A stretch of 64,000 bases of DNA from Calliopsis andreniformis (GCF_051401765.1 NW_027480423.1:19902001-19966000); one strand, 5' to 3'; positions 24,231 to 38,338 are shown, counted from the first letter of the stretch. Notes: generated by a model not told the origin, from the sequence alone. Program-made: numbers and translations.

Positions 24231-26389
24231 TACTTTCCGGGCAAGCTACGCTTCACCCTAGGGCGTTGTTCCACCAGATGGAATAGTTAGGGCCTAAGAA
24301 GTCAACGCCAGAAGCATAAAATACGATATAAATACAACAGCTTTTCCATCGTATAAAACGAATAATTGCAACCAGTGTGAAAGTTATGGTCATTTCTACG
24401 TTCCGGGCAACCTAGGCTTACACCCAAGGGCGTTGCTCCAACAGATTGAATAGTTAGGTCCTTAGAAGTCGATGCCCGAAGCATAAAATGCAATAAATAT
24501 ATAACAGCATTACCATCGTATAAAATGAATAATTGCAAACAGTGTGAAAGATATGGACATTTCTACGTTCCGGGCAACATAGGCTTCACTCTATGGCGTT
24601 CATCCACCACATCGAATAGCTACGGCCTCAGAAGTCAACGCGTGAAGCATAAAATCCAATAAAAATACAACAGTCTTTCCACCCTATAACAGGAATAATT
24701 GCAACCCGTGTGAAAGTGATGGTCATTTCTACGTTCCAGGCATCCTAGACTTCACTCTAGGGTGTTGTTCCACCAGATCGAATAGTTAGGACCTAAGAAG
24801 TCAACGCCAGAAGCATAAAATACAATATAAATATAACAGTTTTTCCATCGTATAAAACGAATAATTGCTACCAGTGTAAAAGTTATGGTCTTTTCTACGT
24901 TCCGGGCAACCTAGGCTTCACCCTAGGGCGTTGCTCCAACAGATTGAATAGTTAGGGCCTTAGAAGTCAACGCCCGAAGCATAAAAGGCAACAAAAATAC
25001 AACAGTTTTTCCATCGTATAAAACGAATAATTCCTACCAATGTGAAATGAATGGTCATTTCTACGTTCCGGGTAACCTAGGTGTCACTCTAGGGCGTTGC
25101 TCCACCAGATCGAATTGCTAGGGAATTAGAATTCAACGCCATAAGAATAAAATACAATATAAGTCCAACAGTTTTTCCATCGTATAAAATGAATAATTGC
25201 AACCAGTGTGAAAGTTATGGTCATTCCTACATTCCGAGCAACCTAGTCTTCACTCTAGGGCGTTGCTCCACCTGATCGAATAGTTAGGGCCTTAGAGGTC
25301 AACGCCAGAAGCATAAAATACAATAAAGATGCAACAGTTTTTCCATCGTATGACAGGAATAACTGAAAACAGTGTGAAAGTACTGGTCATTTCTACGTTC
25401 CGGGTAACCTAGGTTTCACTCTAGGGCGTTGCTCCACCAGATCGGATAGCTAGGGACTTAGAATTCAACGCCATAAGAATAAAATGCAATATAAGTATAA
25501 CAGTTTTTCCATCGTATAAAACGAATATTAGCAACCAGAGTGAAAGTTTTGGACATTTCAACGTTCCGGGCAATCTGGGCTTCACACTAGGGCGTTGCTC
25601 CGCCAGATCAATCAGTTAGGGCCTTAGAAGTCAACGCCCGAAGCATAAAATGCAAAATAAATAGAACTGTTTTTCCATTGTATAAAACGAATAACTGCTA
25701 CCAGTGTAAAAGTTATGGTCATTTCTACGTTCCGGACAACCTAGGCTTCACCCTAGGGCGTTCTTCCACCAGATCGAATAGTTAGGGCCTAAGAAGTGAA
25801 CGCCAGAAGCATAAAATACAATATAAATACAAGAGCTTTTCCATCATATAAAACGAATAATTGCAACCAGTATGAAAGTGATGGTCATTTCTACGTACCG
25901 GGCAACCTAGGCTTCACTCTAGGGCGTTGCTCCACCAGATCGAATAGTTAGGGTCTTAGAAGTCAACGCCCGAAGCATAAAATATAAAATAAATAGAACA
26001 GTTTTTCCATCGTATAAAACGAATAATTGCTACCAGTGTGAAAGTTAAGGTTATTTCTACTTTCCGGGCAACATAGGCTTCACCCTATGGCGTTGTTCCA
26101 CAAGATGGAATAGTTAGGGCCTAAGAAGTCAACGCCAGAATCATAAAATACGATATAAATACAACAGCTTTTCCATCGTATAAGACGAATAATTGCAACC
26201 AGTTTGAAAGTGATGGTCATTTCTACGTACCGGGCAACCTAGGCTTCACTCTAGGGCGTTGCACCTCCTGATAGAATAGTTAGGGCCTTAGAAGTCAACG
26301 CCCGAAGCATAAAATACAAAATAAACAGAACAGTTTTTCCATCGTATAAAACGAATAATTGCTACCAGTGTGAAAGTTATGGTCATATC
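24231..26389. repeat. 13-mer HOR A, copy 3 (2,159 bp) with a replaced patch
   Basis: Third full copy. Between roughly 24,770 and 25,015 it departs from copies 1 and 2. There it reads like 29,270-29,500, with GGTCTTTTCTACG, TTGCTCCAACAG and ATAAAAGGCAACAAAAATAC. It returns to the normal order at CCTACCAATGTGAAATG. Unit length is unchanged, so the patch replaces equivalent sequence. The unit ends at 26,390, where CTACTTTCCGGGCAAGC gives way to CTACGTTCCGGGCAACC. Confidence 0.9.
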
Positions 26390-27975
26390 TACGTTCCGGG
26401 CAACCTAGGATTCACCCTAGGGCGTTGTTCCACCACACAGAATAGCTACGGCCTCAGAAGTCAACGACAGAAGCATAAAATACAATATAAATATAACAGT
26501 TTTTCCATCTTATATAACGAATAATAGCAACCAGTCTGAAAGTTATGGTCATTTCTACGTGCCGGGCAACCTAGGCTTCACTCTAGGTCGTTGCTCCACC
26601 ACATCAAACAGTTAGGGCCTTAGAAGTCAACGCCCGAAGCATAAAATACAAAATAAATATAACAGTTTTTCCATCGTATAAAACGAATAATAGCAACCAG
26701 TGTGAAAGTTATGGTCACTTCTACGTTCCGGGCAACCTAGGCTTCACTCTAGGGCGTTGCTCCACCAGATCAAACAGTTAGGGCCTTAGAAGCCAACGCC
26801 CGAAGCATTAAATACAAATAAGTAGAACAGTTTTTCCATTGTATAAAACGAATAATTGCTACCAGAGTAAAAGTTATGGTCATTTCTGCGTTCCGGGCAA
26901 CCTAGGCTTCACCCTCGGCCGTTGTTCCACCAGATTGAATAGTTCGGGCCTAAGAAGTGAACGCCAGAAGCATAAAATACAATATAAATACAACAGTTTT
27001 TCCATCGTATAAAACGAATATTTGCAACCAGTATGAAGCTTATGGTCATTTATATTTTCCGGGCAACCTAGGCTTCACCCTAGGGCATTGCTCCAACAGA
27101 TTGAATAGGTAGGGCCTTAGAAGTCAATGCCCGAAGCAAAAAATGCAATAAAAATACAACAGCTTTTCCATCATATAACAGGAATAATTGCAACCAGTTT
27201 GGGAGTGATGGTCATTTCTACGTACCGGGCAACCTAGGCTTCACTCTAGGGCATTGATCCACTAGATCGAATAGTTAGTGCCTTAGAAGTCAACGCCAGA
27301 TGCATAAAATACAATATAAATACAACAGTTTTTCCATCGTATAAAACGAATAATTGCAACCACTATGAAAGTTAACGTCATTACTACGTTCCGAGCGGCC
27401 TAGGCTTCACTCTAGGGCGGTGCTCCACCAGATCAAACAGTTAGGGCCTTAGAAGTCAACGCCCGAAGCATTAAATACAAAATAAATAGAACAGTTTTTC
27501 CATTGTATAAAACGAATAATTGCTACCAGTGTAAAAGTTATGGTCATTTCTACGTCTCGGGCAACCTAGGCTTCACCCTAGGCCGATGTTCCACCAGATC
27601 GAACAGTTAGGGCCTAAGAAGTGAACGCCAGAAGCATAAAATACAGTATAAATACAACAGCTTTTCCATCACATAAAACGAATGATAGCAACCAGTTTGA
27701 AAGTTATGGTCATTTCTACGTTCCGGGCAACGTAGGCTTCACTCTAGGGCGTTGCTCCACCAGATCGTATAGTTAGGGCCTTAGATGTCAACGCCCGAAG
27801 CATAAAATACAAAATAAATAGAACGGTTTTTCCATTGTATAAAACGAATAAATGCTACCAGTGTAAAAGTTATGGTCTTTTCCACGTTCCGGGCAACCTA
27901 GGCTTCACCCTAGGGCGTTGTTCCACCAGATCGAATAGTTAGGGCCTAAGAAGTGAACGCCAGAAGCATAAAATA
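26390..27975. repeat. 21-mer spaced duplicate, left copy
   Basis: About 9.5 monomers repeated at 29,876-31,461, offset 3,486 bp, exactly 21 x 166. Shared marks are CACCACACAGAATAG, CTACGTGCCGGGC, ACCCTCGGCCG, TTTATATTTTCCGG, GAGCGGCCTAGGC and CAACGTAGGC. Differences between copies are few, for example CAGTCTGAAAG against CAGTCTCAAAG and CTAGGCCGATGTTCC against CTAGCCCGATCTTGC. Confidence 0.85.
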
Positions 27976-29875
27976 CAAAATAAACAGAACAGTTTTTCCA
28001 TCGTATAAAACGAATAATTGCTACCAGTGTGAAAGTTATGGTCATTTCTACTTTCCGGGCAAGCTACGCTTCACCCTAGGGCGTTGTTCCACCAGATGGA
28101 ATAGTTAGGGCCTAAGAAGTCAACGCCAGAAGCATAAAATACGATATAAATACAACAGCTTTTCCATCGTATAAAACGAATAATTGCAACCAGTGTGAAA
28201 GTTATGGTCATTTCTACGTTCCGGGCAACCTAGGCTTACACCCAAGGGCGTTGCTCCAACAGATTGAATAGTTAGGTCCTTAGAAGTCAATGCCCGAAGC
28301 ATAAAATGCAATAAATATATAACAGCATTACCATCGTATAAAATGAATAATTGCAAACAGTGTGAAAGATATGGACATTTCTACGTTCCGGGCAACATAG
28401 GCTTCACTCTATGGCGTTCATCCACCACATCGAATAGCTACGGCCTCAGAAGTCAACGCGTGAAGCATAAAATACAATAAAAATACAACAGTCTTTCCAC
28501 CCTATAACAGGAATAATTGCAACCCGTGTGAAAGTGATGGTCATTTCTACGTTCCAGGCATCCTAGGCTTCACTCTAGGGTGTTGTTCCACCAGATCGAA
28601 TAGTTAGGGCCTTAGAAGTCAACGCCCGAAGCATAAAAGGCAACAAAAATACAACAGTTTTTCCATCGTATAACAGGATTAATTGCAACCAGTTTGAAAG
28701 TGATGGTCATTTCGACGTTCCGGGCAACCTAGGCTTCACTCTAGGTCGTTACTCCACCAGATCGAATAGTTAGGGTCTTAGAAGTCAACGCCCGAAGCAT
28801 AAAATACAAAATAAATGGAACAGTTTTTCCATCGTATAAAACGAATAATTGCTACCAGTGTGAAAGTTATGGTCATTTCTACTTTCCGGGCAAGCTACGC
28901 TTTACCCTAGGTCGTTGTTCCACCAGATGGAATAGTTACGGCCTAAGAAGTCAACGCCAGAAGCATAAAATACGATATAAATACAACAGCTTATCCATCG
29001 TATAAAACGAATAATTGCAACCAGTGTGAAAGTTATGGTAATTTCTACGTTCCGGGCAACCTAGGATTCACTCTATGGCGTTCATCCACCACATCGAATA
29101 GCTACGGCCTCAGAAGTCAACGCGTGAAGCATAAAATACAATAAAAATGCAACAGTCTTTCCATCCTATAACAGGAATAATTGCAACCCGTGTGAAAGTG
29201 ATGGTCATTTCTACGTTCCAGGCATCCTAGGCTTCACTCTAGGGTGATGTTCCACCAGGTCGAATAGTTAGGACCTAAGAAGTCAACGCCAGAAGCATAA
29301 AATACAATATAAATATAACAGTTTTTCCATCGTATAAAACGAATAATTGCTACCAGTGTAAAAGTTATGGTCTTTTCTACGTTCCGGGCAACCTAGGCTT
29401 CACCCTAGGGCGTTGCTCCAACAGACTGAATAGTTAGGGCCTTAGAAGTCAACGCCCGAAGCATAAAAGGCAACAAAAATACAACAGTTTTTCCATCGTA
29501 TAACAGGATTAATAGCAACCAGTTTGAAAGTGATGGTCATTTCGACGTTCCGGGCAACCTAGGCTTCACTCTAGGTCGTTGCTCCACCAGATCGAATAGT
29601 TAGGGTCTTAGAAGTCAACGCCCGAAGCATAAAATACAAAATAAATGGAACAGTTTTTCCATCGTATAAAACGAATAATTGCTACCAGTGTGAAAGTTAT
29701 GGTCATTTCTACTTTCCCGGCAACCTACGCTTTACCCTAGGGCGTTGTTACACCAGATGGAATAGTTACGGCCTAAGAAGTCAACGCCAGAAGCATAAAA
29801 TACGATATAAATACAACAGCTTATCCATCGTATAAAACGAATAATTGCAACCAGTGTGAAAGTTATGGTCATTTC
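27976..29875. repeat. Inter-duplicate segment: HOR A fragment plus a 5-mer duplication
   Basis: About 11.5 monomers. From about 28,048 to 28,580 the sequence is a displaced piece of 13-mer HOR A (offset 3,818 bp from 24,230, 23 monomers). From about 28,610 to 29,050 the monomers recur 830 bp (5 monomers) later at 29,440-29,880. Both carry ATAAAAGGCAACAAAAATAC, TCATTTCGACGTTCC and CAGCTTATCCATCG. Confidence 0.8.
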
Positions 29876-31461
29876 AACGTTCCGGGCAACCTAGGATTCA
29901 CCCTAGGGCGTTGTTCCACCACACAGAATAGCTACGGCCTCAGAAGTCAACGACAGAAGCATAAAATACAATATAAATATAACAGTTTTTCCATCTTATA
30001 TAACGAATAATAGCAACCAGTCTCAAAGTTATGGTCATTTCTACGTGCCGGGCAACCTAGGCTTCACTCTAGGGCGTTGCTCCACCACATCAAACAGTTA
30101 GGGCCTTAGAAGTCAACGCCCGAAGCATAAAATACAAAATAAATATAACAGTTTTTCCATCGTATAAAACGAATAATAGCAACCAGTGTGAAAGTTATGG
30201 TCACTTCTACGTTCCGGGCAACCTAGGCTTCACTCTAGGGCGTTGCTCCACCAGATCAAACAGTTAGGGCCTTAGAAGCCAACGCCCGAAGCATTAAATA
30301 CAAATAAGTAGAACAGTTTTTCCATTGTATAAAACGAATAATTGCTACCAGAGTAAAAGTTATGGTCATTTCTACGTTCCGGGCAACCTAGGCTTCACCC
30401 TCGGCCGTTGTTCCACCAGATTGAATAGTTCGGGCCTAAGGAGTGAACGCCAGAAGCATAAAATACAATATAAATACAACAGTTTTTCCATCGTATAAAA
30501 CGAATAATTGCAACCAGTATGAAGCTTATGGTCATTTATATTTTCCGGGCAACCTAGGCTTCACCCTAGGGCATTGCTCCAACAGATTGAATAGTTAGGG
30601 CCTTAGAAGTCAATGCCCGAAGCAAAAAATGCAATAAAAATACAACAGTTTTTCCATCATATAACAGGAATAATTGCAACCAGTTTGAGAGTGATGGTCA
30701 TTTCTACGTACCGGGCAACCTAGGCTTCACTCTAGGGCATTGATCCACTAGATCGAATAGTTAGTGCCTTAGAAGTCAACGCCAGATGCATAAAATACAA
30801 TATAAATACAACAGTTTTTCAATCGTATAAAACGAATAATTGCAACCACTATGAAAGTTAACGTCATTACTACGTTCCGAGCGGCCTAGGCTTCACTCTA
30901 GGGCGGTGCTCCACCAGATCAAACAGTTAGGGCCTTAGAAGTCAACGCCCGAAGCATTAAATTCAAAATAAATAGAACAGTTTTTCCATTGTATAAAACG
31001 AATAATTGCTACCAGTGTAAAAGTTATGGTCATTTCTACGTCTCGGGCAACCTAGGCTTCACCCTAGCCCGATCTTGCACCAGATCGAACAGTTAGGGCC
31101 TAAGAAGTGAACGCCAGAAGCATAAAATACAGTATAAATACAACAGCTTTTCCATCACATAAAACGAATGATAGCAACCAGTTTGAAAGTTATGGTCATT
31201 TCTACGTTCCTGGCAACGTAGGCTTCACTGTAGGTCGTTGCTCCACCAGATCGTATAGTTAGGGCCTTAGATGTCAACGCCCGAAGCATAAAATACAAAA
31301 TAAATAGAACGGTTTTTCCATTGTATAAAACGAATAAATGCTACCAGTGTAAAAGTTATGGTCTTTTCCACGTTCCGGGCAACCTAGGCTTCACCCTAGG
31401 GCGTTGTTCCACCAGATCGAATAGTTAGGGCCTAAGAAGTGAACGCCAGAAGCATAAAATA
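29876..31461. repeat. 21-mer spaced duplicate, right copy
   Basis: Copy of 26,390-27,975. It begins with CAACGTTCCGGGC in place of the usual TACG. The copies separate at about 31,461, where this one has the A-rich AAAATAAAAATAAATAC. Confidence 0.85.
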
Positions 31462-31864
31462 AAAATAAATACAACAGTTTTTCCATCGTATAAAACGAAT
31501 AATTGCAACCAGTATGAAACTTATGGTCATTTCTACTTTCCGGCAACCTAGGCTTCACTCTATGGCGTTCTACCACCACATCGAATAGCTACGGCCACAG
31601 AAGTCAACACCTGATGTATAAAATACAATAAAAATACAACAGTCTTTCCATCCTATAACAGGAATAATTGCAACCCGTGTGAAAGTGATGGTCATTTCTA
31701 CGTCTCGGGCAACCTAGGCTTCACCCTAGGCCGTTGTTCCACCAGATCAAACAGTTAGGGCCTAAGATGTGAACGCCAGAAGCATAAAATACAATATAAA
31801 TACAACAGTTTTTCCATCAAATAAAACGAATGATAGCAGCCAGTGTGAAAGTTATGGACATTTC
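31462..31864. repeat. Transition into 13-mer HOR B
   Basis: About 2.4 monomers. The sequence from about 31,700 resembles the monomer that precedes copy-internal position 33,141 of HOR B (CGTCTCGGGCAACC, CCTAGGCCGTTG, TAAGATGTGAACGCC). From 31,813 on it agrees with 33,971. The entry into HOR B is therefore itself a join between two different positions of the unit. Confidence 0.75.
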
Positions 31865-34022
31865 TACTCTCCGGGCAACCTAGGCTTCACTCTAGGGCGT
31901 TGCTCCACCAGATCGTATAGTTAGGGCCTTAGATGTCAACGCCCGAAGCATAAGATACAAAATAAATAAAACAGTTTTTCCATCGTATAAAACGTATAAT
32001 TGCTACCAGTGTGAAAGTTATGGTCATTTCTACGTTCCGCGCAACCTAGGCTTCACTCTAGGGCGTTGCTCCACCAGATCGAATAGTTAGGGTCTTAGAA
32101 GTCAACGCCCGAAGCATAAAATACAAAATAAATGGAACAGTTTTTCCATCGTATAAAACGAATAATTGCTACCTGTGTGAAAGTTATGGTCATTTCTACT
32201 TTCCGGGCAACCTACGCTTTACCCTAGTGCGTTGTTCCACCAGATGGAATAGTTACGGCCTACGAAGTCAACGCCAGAAGCATAAAATACGATATAAATA
32301 CAACAGCTTATCCATCGTATAAAACGAATAATTGCAACCGGTGTGAAAGTTATGGTCATTTCTACGTTCCGGGCAACCTAGGATTCACCCTAGGGCGTTG
32401 TTCCACCACATCGAATAGCTACGGCCTCAGAAGTCAACGAGAGAAGCCTTAGATACAGTATAAATATAACAGTTTTTCCATCGTATATAACGAATAATAG
32501 CAACCAGAGTGAAAGTTATGGTCATTTCTACGTTCCGGGCAACGTAGGCTTCACTCTAGAGCGTTGCTCCACCAGATCGTATAGTTAGGGCCTTAGATGT
32601 CAACGCCCGAAGCATAAAATACAAAATAAATAGAACGGTTTTTCCATTGTATAAAACGAATAAATGCAACCAGTGTAAAAGTTATGGTCTTTTCCACGTT
32701 CCGGGCAACCTAGGCTTCACTCTAGGGCGTTGTTGCACCAGATCGAATAGTACGGGCCTAAGAAGTCAACTCCAGAAGCATAAAATACAATATATATATA
32801 ACAGTTTTTCCATCGTATAAAACGAATAATAGAAACCAGTGTGAAAGTTATGGTCATTTCTACGTTTCGAGCGGCCTAGGCATCACTCTAGGGCGGTGCT
32901 CCACCAGATCAAACAGTTAGGGCCTTAGAAGTCAACGCCCGTAGCATTAAATACAAAATAAATACAACAGTTTTTCCATTGTATAAAACGAATAATTGCT
33001 ACAAGTGTAAAAGTTATGGTTATTTCTACGTCTCGGGCAACCTAGGCTTCACCCTAGGCCGTTGTTCCACCAGATCAAACAGTTAGGGCCTAAGATGTGA
33101 ACGCCAGAAGCATAAAATACAATATAAGTACAACAGTTTTTCCATCAAATAAAACGAATGATAGCAACCAGTGTGAAAGTTATGGACATTTCTACGTTCC
33201 GGGCAACGTAGGCTTCACTCTAGGGCGTTGCTCCACCAGATCGTATAGTTAGGGCCTTAGATGTCAACGCCCGAAGCATAAAATACAAAATAAATAAAAC
33301 AGTTTTTCCATCGTATAAAACGTATAATTGCTACCAGTGTGAAAGTTATGGTAATTTCTACGTTCCGCGCAACCTAGGCTTCACTCTAGGGCGTTGCTCC
33401 ACCAGATCGAATAGTTAGGGCCTAAGAAGTCAACGCCAGAAGCATAAAATACGATATAAATACAACAGCTTTTCCATCGTATAAAACGAATAATTGCAAC
33501 CAGTGTGAAAGTTATGGTCATTTCAACGTTCCGGGCAACCTAGGCTTCACCCAAGGGCGTTGCTCCAACAGATTGAATAGTTAGGTCCTTAGAAGTCAAT
33601 GCCCGAAGCATAAAATGCAATAAATATACAACAGCATTACCATCGTGTAAAATGAATAATTGCAAACAGTGTGAAAGATATGGACATTTCTACGTTCCGG
33701 GCAACCTAGGCTTCACTCTATGGCGTTCATCCACCACATCGAATAGCTACGGCCTCAGAAGTCAACGCGTGAAGCATAAAATACAATAAAAATACAACAG
33801 TTTTTCCATCCTATAACAGGAATAATTGCAACCCGTGTGAAAGTGATGGTCATTTCTACGTTCCAGGCATCCTAGGCTTCACTCTAGGGTGTTGTTCCAC
33901 CAGATCGAATAGTTAGGACCTAAGAAGTCAACGCCAGAAGCATAAAATACAATATAAATATAACAGTTTTTCCATCAAATAAAACGAATGATAGCAACCA
34001 GTGTGAAAGTTATGGACATTTC
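31865..34022. repeat. 13-mer HOR B, copy 1 (2,158 bp)
   Basis: First copy of a 13-monomer unit, exactly 13 x 166 bp. Monomer marks in order: CAACCTAGGC at the array edge (CAACGTAGGC in later copies), CCGCGCAACC, CTACGCTTTACCC, CTAGGATTCACCC, CAACGTAGGC with CTAGAGCG, GTTGTTGCACC, TTTCGAGCGGCC, CGTCTCGGGC, CAACGTAGGC, CCGCGCAACC, CACCCAAGGG, TGGCGTTCATCC and CCAGGCATCC. Private changes include TACTCTCCGG at its start, CTACGAAGTCAACG near 32,268 and CAACTCCAGAAG near 32,768. Confidence 0.9.
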
Positions 34023-36180
34023 TACGTTCCGGGCAACGTAGGCTTCACTCTAGGGCGTTGCTCCACCAGATCGTATAGTTAGGGCCTTAGATGTCAACGC
34101 CCGAAGCATAAAATACAAAATAAATAAAACAGTTTTTCCATCGTATAAAACGTATAATTGCTACCAGTGTGAAAGTTATGGTCATTTCTACGTTCCGCGC
34201 AACCTAGGCTTCACTCTAGGGCGTTGCTCCACCAGATCGAATAGTTAGGGTCTTAGAAGTCAACGCCCGAAGCATAAAATACAAAATAAATGGAACAGTT
34301 TTTCCATCGTATAAAACGAATAATTGCTACCTGTGTGAAAGTTATGGTCATTTCTACTTTCCGGGCAACCTACGCTTTACCCTAGTGCGTTGTTCCACCA
34401 GATGGAATAGTTACCGCCTAAGAAGTCATCGCCAGAAGCATAAAATACGATATAAATACAACAGCTTATCCATCGTATAAAACGAATAATTGCAACCGGT
34501 GTGAAAGTTATGGTCATTTCTACGTTCCGGGCAACCTAGGATTCACCCTAGGGCGTTGTTCCACCACATCGAATAGCTACGGCCTCAGAAGTCAACGAGA
34601 GAAGCCTAAGATACAGTATAAATATAACAGTTTTTCCATCGTATATAACGAATAATAGCAACCAGAGTGAAAGTTATGGTCATTTCTACGTTCCGGGCAA
34701 CGTAGGCTTCACTCTAGAGCGTTGCTCCACCAGATCGTATAGTTAGGGCCTTAGATGTCAACGCCCGAAGCATAAAATACAAAATAAATAGAACGGTTTT
34801 TCCATTGTATAAAACGAATAAATGCTACCAGTGTAAAAGTTATGGTCTTTTCCACGTTCCGGGCAACCTAGGCTTCACTCTAGGGCGTTGTTGCACCAGA
34901 TCGAATAGTACGGGCCTAAGAAGTCAACGCCAGAAGCATAAAATACAATATATATATAACAGTTTTTCCATCGTATAAAACGAATAATAGAAACCAGTGT
35001 GAAAGTTATGGTCATTTCTACGTTTCGAGCGTCCTAGGCATCACTCTAGGGCGGTGCTCCACCAGATCAAACAGTTAGGGCCTTAGAAGTCAACGCCCGT
35101 AGCATTAAATACAAAATAAATACAACAGTTTTTCCATTGTATAAAACGAATAATTGCTACAAGTGTAAAAGTTATGGTTATTTCTACGTCTCGGGCAACC
35201 TAGGCTTCACCCTAGGCCGTTGTTCCACCAGATCAAACAGTTAGGGCCTAAGATGTGAACGCCAGAAGCATAAAATACAATATAAGTACAACAGTTTTTC
35301 CATCAAATAAAACGAATGATAGCAACCAGTGTGAAAGTTATGGACATTTCTACGTTCCGGGCAACGTAGGCTTCACTCTAGGGCGTTGCTCCACCAGATC
35401 GTATAGTTAGGGCCTTAGATGTCAACGCCCGAAGCATAAAATACAAAATAAATAAAACAGTTTTTCCATCGTATAAAACGTATAATTGCTACCAGTGTGA
35501 AAGTTATGGTAATTTCTACGTTCCGCGCAACCTAGGCTTCACTCTAGGGCGTTGCTCCACCAGATCGAATAGTTAGGGCCTAAGAAGTCAACGCCAGAAG
35601 CATAAAATACGATATAAATACAACAGCTTTTCCATCGTATAAAACGAATAATTGCAACCAGTGTGAAAGTTATGGTCATTTCAACGTTCCGGGCAACCTA
35701 GGCTTCACCCAAGGGCGTTGCTCCAACAGATTGAATAGTTAGGTCCTTAGAAGTCAATGCCCGAAGCATAAAATGCAATAAATATACAACAGCATTACCA
35801 TCGTGTAAAATGAATAATTGCAAACAGTGTGAAAGATATGGACATTTCTACGTTCCGGGCAACCTAGGCTTCACTCTATGGCGTTCATCCACCACATCGA
35901 ATAGCTATGGCCTCGGAAGTCAACGCGTGAAGCATAAAATACAATAAAAATACAACAGTTTTTCCATCCTATAACAGGAATAATTGCAACCCGTGTGAAA
36001 GTGATGGTCATTTCTACGTTCCAGGCATCCTGGGCTTCACTCTAGGGTGTTGTTCCACCAGATCGAATAGTTAGGACCTAAGAAGTCAACGCCAGAAGCA
36101 TAAAATACAATATAAATGTAACAGTTTTTCCATCAAATAAAACGAATGATAGCAACCAGTGTGAAAGTTATGGACATTTC
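34023..36180. repeat. 13-mer HOR B, copy 2 (2,158 bp)
   Basis: Near-identical to the other copies. It shares with copy 4, but not copies 1 or 3, the variants GAAGCCTAAGATAC (34,606), CGAGCGTCCTAGG (35,032) and GCTATGGCCTC (35,902). CCTCGGAAG and GCATCCTGGGC are private to it. CCGCCTAAGAAGTCATCG near 34,415 distinguishes copies 2 to 5 from copy 1. Confidence 0.92.
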
Positions 36181-38338
36181 TACGTTCCGGGCAACGTAGG
36201 CTTCACTCTAGGGCGTTGCTCCACCAGATCGTATAGTTAGGGCCTTAGATGTCAACGCCCGAAGCATAAAATACAAAATAAATAAAACAGTTTTTCCATC
36301 GTATAAAACGTATAATTGCTACCAGTGTGAAAGTTATGGTCATTTCTACGTTCCGCGCAACCTAGGCTTCACTCTAGGGCGTTGCTCCACCAGATCGAAT
36401 AGTTAGGGTCTTAGAAGTCAACGCCCGAAGCATAAAATACAAAATAAATGGAACAGTTTTTCCATCGTATAAAACGAATAATTGCTACCTGTGTGAAAGT
36501 TATGGTCATTTCTACTTTCCGGGCAACCTACGCTTTACCCTAGTGCGTTGTTCCACCAGATGGAATAGTTACCGCCTAAGAAGTCATCGCCAGAAGCATA
36601 AAATACGATATAAATACAACAGCTTATCCATCGTATAAAACGAATAATTGCAACCGGTGTGAAAGTTATGGTCATTTCTACGTTCCGGGCAACCTAGGAT
36701 TCACCCTAGGGCGTTGTTCCACCACATCGAATAGCTACGGCCTCAGAAGTCAACGAGAGAAGCCTTAGATACAGTATAAATATAACAGTTTTTCCATCGT
36801 ATATAACGAATAATAGCAACCAGAGTGAAAGTTATGGTCATTTCTACGTTCCGGGCAACGTAGGCTTCACTCTAGAGCGTTGCTCCACCAGATCGTATAG
36901 TTAGGGCCTTAGATGTCAACGCCCGAAGCATAAAATACAAAATAAATAGAACGGTTTTTCCATTGTATAAAACGAATAAATGCTACCAGTGTAAAAGTTA
37001 TGGTCTTTTCCACGTTCCGGGCAACCTAGGCTTCACTCTAGGGCGTTGTTGCACCAGATCGAATAGTACGGGCCTAAGAAGTCAACGCCAGAAGCATAAA
37101 ATACAATATATATATAACAGTTTTTCCATCGTATAAAACGAATAATAGAAACCAGTGTGAAAGTTATGGTCATTTCTACGTTTCGAGCGGCCTAGGCATC
37201 ACTCTAGGGCGGTGCTCCACCAGATCAAACAGTTAGGGCCTTAGAAGTCAACGCCCGTAGCATTAAATACAAAATAAATACAACAGTTTTTCCATTGTAT
37301 AAAACGAATAATTGCTACAAGTGTAAAAGTTATGGTTATTTCTACGTCTCGGGCAACCTAGGCTTCACCCTAGGCCGTTGTTCCACCAGATCAAACAGTT
37401 AGGGCCTAAGATGTGAACGCCAGAAGCATAAAATACAATATAAGTACAACAGTTTTTCCATCAAATAAAACGAATGATAGCAACCAGTGTGAAAGTTATG
37501 GACATTTCTACGTTCCGGGCAACGTAGGCTTCACTCTAGGGCGTTGCTCCACCAGATCGTATAGTTAGGGCCTTAGATGTCAACGCCCGAAGCATAAAAT
37601 ACAAAATAAATAAAACAGTTTTTCCATCGTATAAAACGTATAATTGCTACCAGTGTGAAAGTTATGGTAATTTCTACGTTCCGCGCAACCTAGGCTTCAC
37701 TCTAGGGCGTTGCTCCACCAGATCGAATAGTTAGGGCCTAAGAAGTCAACGCCAGAAGCATAAAATACGATATAAATACAACAGCTTTTCCATCGTATAA
37801 AACGAATAATTGCAACCAGTGTGAAAGTTATGGTCATTTCAACGTTCCGGGCAACCTAGGCTTCACCCAAGGGCGTTGCTCCAACAGATTGAATAGTTAG
37901 GTCCTTAGAAGTCAATGCCCGAAGCATAAAATGCAATAAATATACAACAGCATTACCATCGTGTAAAATGAATAATTGCAAACAGTGTGAAAGATATGGA
38001 CATTTCTACGTTCCGGGCAACCTAGGCTTCACTCTATGGCGTTCATCCACCACATCGAATAGCTACGGCCTCAGAAGTCAACGCGTGAAGCATAAAATAC
38101 AATAAAAATACAACAGTTTTTCCATCCTATAACAGGAATAATTGCAACCCGTGTGAAAGTGATGGTCATTTCTACGTTCCAGGCATCCTAGGCTTCACTC
38201 TAGGGTGTTGTTCCACCAGATCGAATAGTTAGGACCTAAGAAGTCAACGCCAGAAGCATAAAATACAATATAAATATAACAGTTTTTCCATCAAATAAAA
38301 CGAATGATAGCAACCAGTGTGAAAGTTATGGACATTTC
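36181..38338. repeat. 13-mer HOR B, copy 3 (2,158 bp)
   Basis: Same 13-monomer order. At the three alternating sites it carries the copy-1 state: GAAGCCTTAGATAC (36,764), CGAGCGGCCTAGG (37,190) and GCTACGGCCTC (38,060). It is otherwise almost identical to copies 2 and 4. Confidence 0.92.

Noticed and set aside
28700..28740. CENP-B box
   Set aside because: Some monomers read TTCGACGTTCCGGG, but the spacing between TTCG and CGGG is one base short and the required internal A is absent. No match to the NTTCGNNNNANNCGGGN pattern was found on either strand in the consensus.
31440..31480. A-rich AAAATAAAAATAAATAC as a retroelement tail or insertion
   Set aside because: It keeps the monomer register, has no target-site duplication or element body, and is explained by one or two base changes in the usual AAAATACAATATAAATAC.
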